Part shown: piece by piece, positions 61,480 to 64,000 of the stretch
Layout: every line of letters begins with the position of its first letter
Position numbering within the stretch: position 1 is the first letter of the stretch
DNA from: Lethocerus indicus
Taxonomy: Eukaryota; Arthropoda; Insecta; Hemiptera; Belostomatidae
DNA: 64,000 bases
Reading direction: 5' to 3'
Assembly: GCA_019843655.1 (NCBI GenBank)
Contig: JACDQD010000003.1
Span: forward strand, 1,177,346 to 1,241,345
The notes under the pieces: generated by a model
Databases searched by the model: none
What the model was told of the DNA's origin: nothing
Seen by the model: only the letters and a program-made list of their open reading frames with translations
Made by a program: the position numbers and the translations under genes

Positions 61480-61968
61480 AAAATTGTATTATAGTAGCAG
61501 AGCGTTTGTAATATTGTCTAATGTTGTGAGATTCAATCCATTCTCTTTAATTTTGCCAAGAGAAACAGTAGTAGGAGATAAGTTATTCTTGTTAACTAAC
61601 TTGTTATCTAAGTTATTTTGGGTATGAAAGAGATTACACATTTTCAAAAAAAAAGTTGTGCATTGTTATATAAGTTGTGGAGCAACAAGTTAATCCTAGT
61701 ATGAGTTTATAGAATAAAGAACCATATTGTAAAGAAGGGACACCCATTTTAGTAAATATTATGCTAAAATAAGAAGAAGATTAGAAGTTTCCTATCAAAC
61801 TGGTGGTGGGAAATTTTCTAGTTTTCATTCAATGTCAGATCTAATACAACTAAATTTAATAACTTAATTTAATTAATATACTTAAATTATAAAAGGATCA
61901 AACTGTAGAACCTTAATTATGAATTATTAAAATAATAAATTTAAGGAATTGAACTTGTTATTGTTCAG

Positions 61969-63568
61969 GAAAATTTCCAAGGTGACAGTCAAGTTGCAGC
62001 CGATGAAGCTATGCAGGAAATTATTGTTGAAATATGTGATAAACAGTTATTGGCGTCTGCGTTCAATCGTCATGTAATGTAAGTCAACATATTTTTTATG
62101 AAGTATTAAAAAGAAATCATCTATGAAAATGGCTGTAATTCGGAGAATTAATAAAAACGAACGCGATGTTCGGTATTTTCGGTACGTTTGAAAGTTGTTG
62201 TTTCCGAACAGCTGAAATGTCAACGCACCACTAAACATTTCAAACCGGAAATAGGTTCAATTTAATTTAAAAAATTATTTTTTTCATTTTCGTTGCAGAA
62301 GTCAGATCATCCATATCTGTTCAAGAGCCGACGGTTGTGTTTCGCCCGCTTTGAAGAAAGTCGCAGCAATTACAATGGGCAAACTGATGATGGTCTCTCA
62401 GTCATTTTGCGACAACAACATACAGGTATTTTTTGTTGTTATTTTCACAAAAAATGTTTGTTTTTCTGTCTCCTCTCGCTGGTTGTACCGCAGTACCAGT
62501 GACAGTGCAGTGGGAGGATGCTCGAAAAACATCCAAAGTGCCAATAGTGACTAACACAGCGCTACTGAAGACGGCGAGCGGCCGAAACCGGTCTAGCAAA
62601 AGACCAAACCAGCGAGAGGAGACAGAAACACAACAAATCTATGGTTTTTCGTATTCCTTTAGTTAACCCGTGTTCAGGAATAGACCTCGGTTCTCGGTTG
62701 GTAGACTGAATTTTATTTCAGTTACAAAATTCTAATGATCTTAAATATATAGTTTTCAGATTTAAAAACTTTATTTTATTTAGGCCTGTTTTTTAAGCTA
62801 AAACCCTGTTTTTCAGGCCTAATTTTCTGGTTAAAAACTGCTCTTCGGGCCCGATTTTGTGTATAAAAACCGATTTCAGGCCGGATTTTACTGTTTTTAA
62901 CGATAACACTGTCCAATTTCCTGTCCACACTCATCTCTGTTTTTAGTCACTAAGGTGTGACTTAATGACCGAAATGAATACTGTCAAACTGTCTTAAATT
63001 TGGTCTAAATATACCAGAAGTATAAATAAATACAGTTTAAAAAATGGAATGAGTTTCTCCTCCATTATTCTCTACTAGTTATTAAAGTTACTCGAACATC
63101 AGCGTTGTTTCTTGTATTTGACAATTGTGGCAAGAAAACCACTGATGTTAATAATCGGATATTTTAGATGGTTCCTTTTTTCTTTTTCAGTTGTACGTGA
63201 CCTTAATGGGTAAATCGAAGGATGAAATAATTCGCGGTAACCTGGTCTTGGGCTTCACCGATATGACGACTAGATTTCCGAATCTCATAGAACCGTGGAC
63301 GACTCATTTGTACGAAAGGTAAATATACGTTTTCGTTAATATAAAGGAGCGATTTTCACAAAAAAATAAACTGCTCGTAACGACTTTAACCTTATTTGAA
63401 TTATTATTGCCAAATGATTCGTATTCAGGTTGAAAGACAAGTCGATATTTGTGCGAAAGAATACAGTGAACGCGCTAACGCATTTAATATCGAGGGAGAT
63501 GGTCAAAGTGAGAGGACCGATTGCGGAATTGGTTTTGTGCTTGGAAGATCCGGAAACTGTAATTGCGG
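61969..63568 (+). CDS. Cap-D2: Condensin complex subunit 1 (CAP-D2/NCAPD2), internal exons
   Basis: Four in-phase exons: 61969-62078, 62299-62425, 63191-63318 and 63429-63568, about 168 residues from the conserved C-terminal HEAT-repeat (Cnd1) region. Diagnostic strings are KVAAITMGKLMMVSQSFC, RGNLVLGFTDMTTRFPNL, EPWTTHLYERLKDKSIFVRK and LTHLISREMVKVRG. CAP-D2 is a non-SMC subunit of condensin I that binds DNA and helps compact mitotic chromosomes. Upstream exons are left of the N gap or missing; the next exon is beyond 64,000 or not recognised. Intron 62,426-63,190 holds a foldback element and a relic of the GGCCC minisatellite. No frame break is seen in this gene. Confidence 0.93.
62460..62645. 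mobile_element. Foldback element in condensin intron
   Basis: TGTCTCCTCTCGCTGG at the left; AGCGCTACTGAAGACGGCG, CGAAACCGGTCTAGCAAAAG and CAGCGAGAGGAGACAGAAAC at the right. The left arm is shortened. Its presence shows that both sides of the N gap come from the same genome. Confidence 0.75.
62780..62895. repeat. Relic of the GGCCC/CCTAAAAACC minisatellite
   Basis: TTTAGGCCTGTTTTTTAAGC, TTCAGGCCTAATTTTCTGG and CGGGCCCGATTTTGTG show a few diverged units of the family dominating 1-11.5 kb. Confidence 0.6.
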
Positions 63569-64000
63569 GTTTGTTATAATTTTTTTTACAATTTTAATAA
63601 ATTAACGGAACAGTTTGTTATTGGCGCAGTTGCAAATAGAGTGATCAGTGAAATGAGTGCTATTTCAGATCGCGACAGAATGCACATAGTGCTGTAAAAA
63701 TGAATAAGAAAAAAAATTGCTATTGGTCGAAATTTCCTTCTGAAATTGTACAATAATATATACACTAGCGATTGATGCAAGTCGCATAAACTTCAATTGT
63801 GCTATTAAACTTTAAATCCGTTACATATATGGGTTTTCATTTTTTTAATACAATCAATTTGTTGTATTGAAACATAGGACATGGATAAACGGCATAGTAA
63901 TAAAAAAAAAAACAATTTTACCTATAACTATCTGTTGATTTTTACAATAAATAAAGAAGAGAAAAAACAATAATTTTATAATAAAATTTGTAATAATTAT
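63569..64000. other. A/T-rich intron or spacer at window end
   Basis: No further condensin exon is recognisable; only A/T-rich sequence is seen. Confidence 0.5.

Overview
This is eukaryotic nuclear DNA, most likely from an arthropod and probably an insect. Evidence: every recognisable gene is split by GT-AG introns; one gene is an ionotropic receptor, a protostome-specific chemoreceptor class; the others (M1 aminopeptidase, astacin, DUSP23-type phosphatase, Fip1, HMG-CoA synthase, condensin CAP-D2) are ordinary animal genes. CpG is abundant rather than depleted. Exons prefer G/C at third positions, while introns and spacers are A/T-rich and filled with repeats. I cannot name the species.

Layout. 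3.0-14.1 kb: the 3' part of an M1 aminopeptidase (+), nine exons scattered through repeat-filled introns. 14.6-15.5 kb: a terminal-inverted-repeat element carrying a 70-bp minisatellite. 16.1-19.1 kb: a DUSP23-like phosphatase (-). 21.5-30.0 kb: a three-exon astacin metalloprotease (-). 30-35.7 kb: an intergenic block of mariner-like and foldback elements. 35.8-42.6 kb: the complete ten-exon polyadenylation factor Fip1 (+). 44.4-50.4 kb: an ionotropic receptor (-), 5'-incomplete. 51.55-55.58 kb: a satellite array of about 23 monomers of about 176 bp. 57.1-58.6 kb: a small unrecognised gene (-) around a 245-bp tandem repeat. 59.9-60.3 kb: one N-terminal exon of HMG-CoA synthase (+). 61,380-61,479: exactly 100 N, a scaffold gap. 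62.0-63.6 kb: four internal exons of condensin CAP-D2 (+). The genes have unrelated functions and form no operon-like unit.

Most of the window is repeats. The main families are: (1) a degenerate minisatellite built on GGCCCAAAAATGCGG/CCTAAAAACCGC that changes orientation in blocks; (2) about 25 copies of a long inverted-repeat foldback element whose arms contain TCAGTAGCGC and GCGCTACTGA and whose apex often carries a microsatellite; (3) MITEs with GGCAACTAAGTAATTGCGG termini; (4) a minisatellite with CACCCAACGAACTTTAG; (5) several local tandem arrays.

Splice-phase arithmetic shows that four of the well-resolved genes each lack exactly one base inside one exon. This points to residual single-base deletions in the assembly rather than to pseudogenes. 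All exon boundaries were derived by hand from reading frame, splice consensus and phase, without alignment software.
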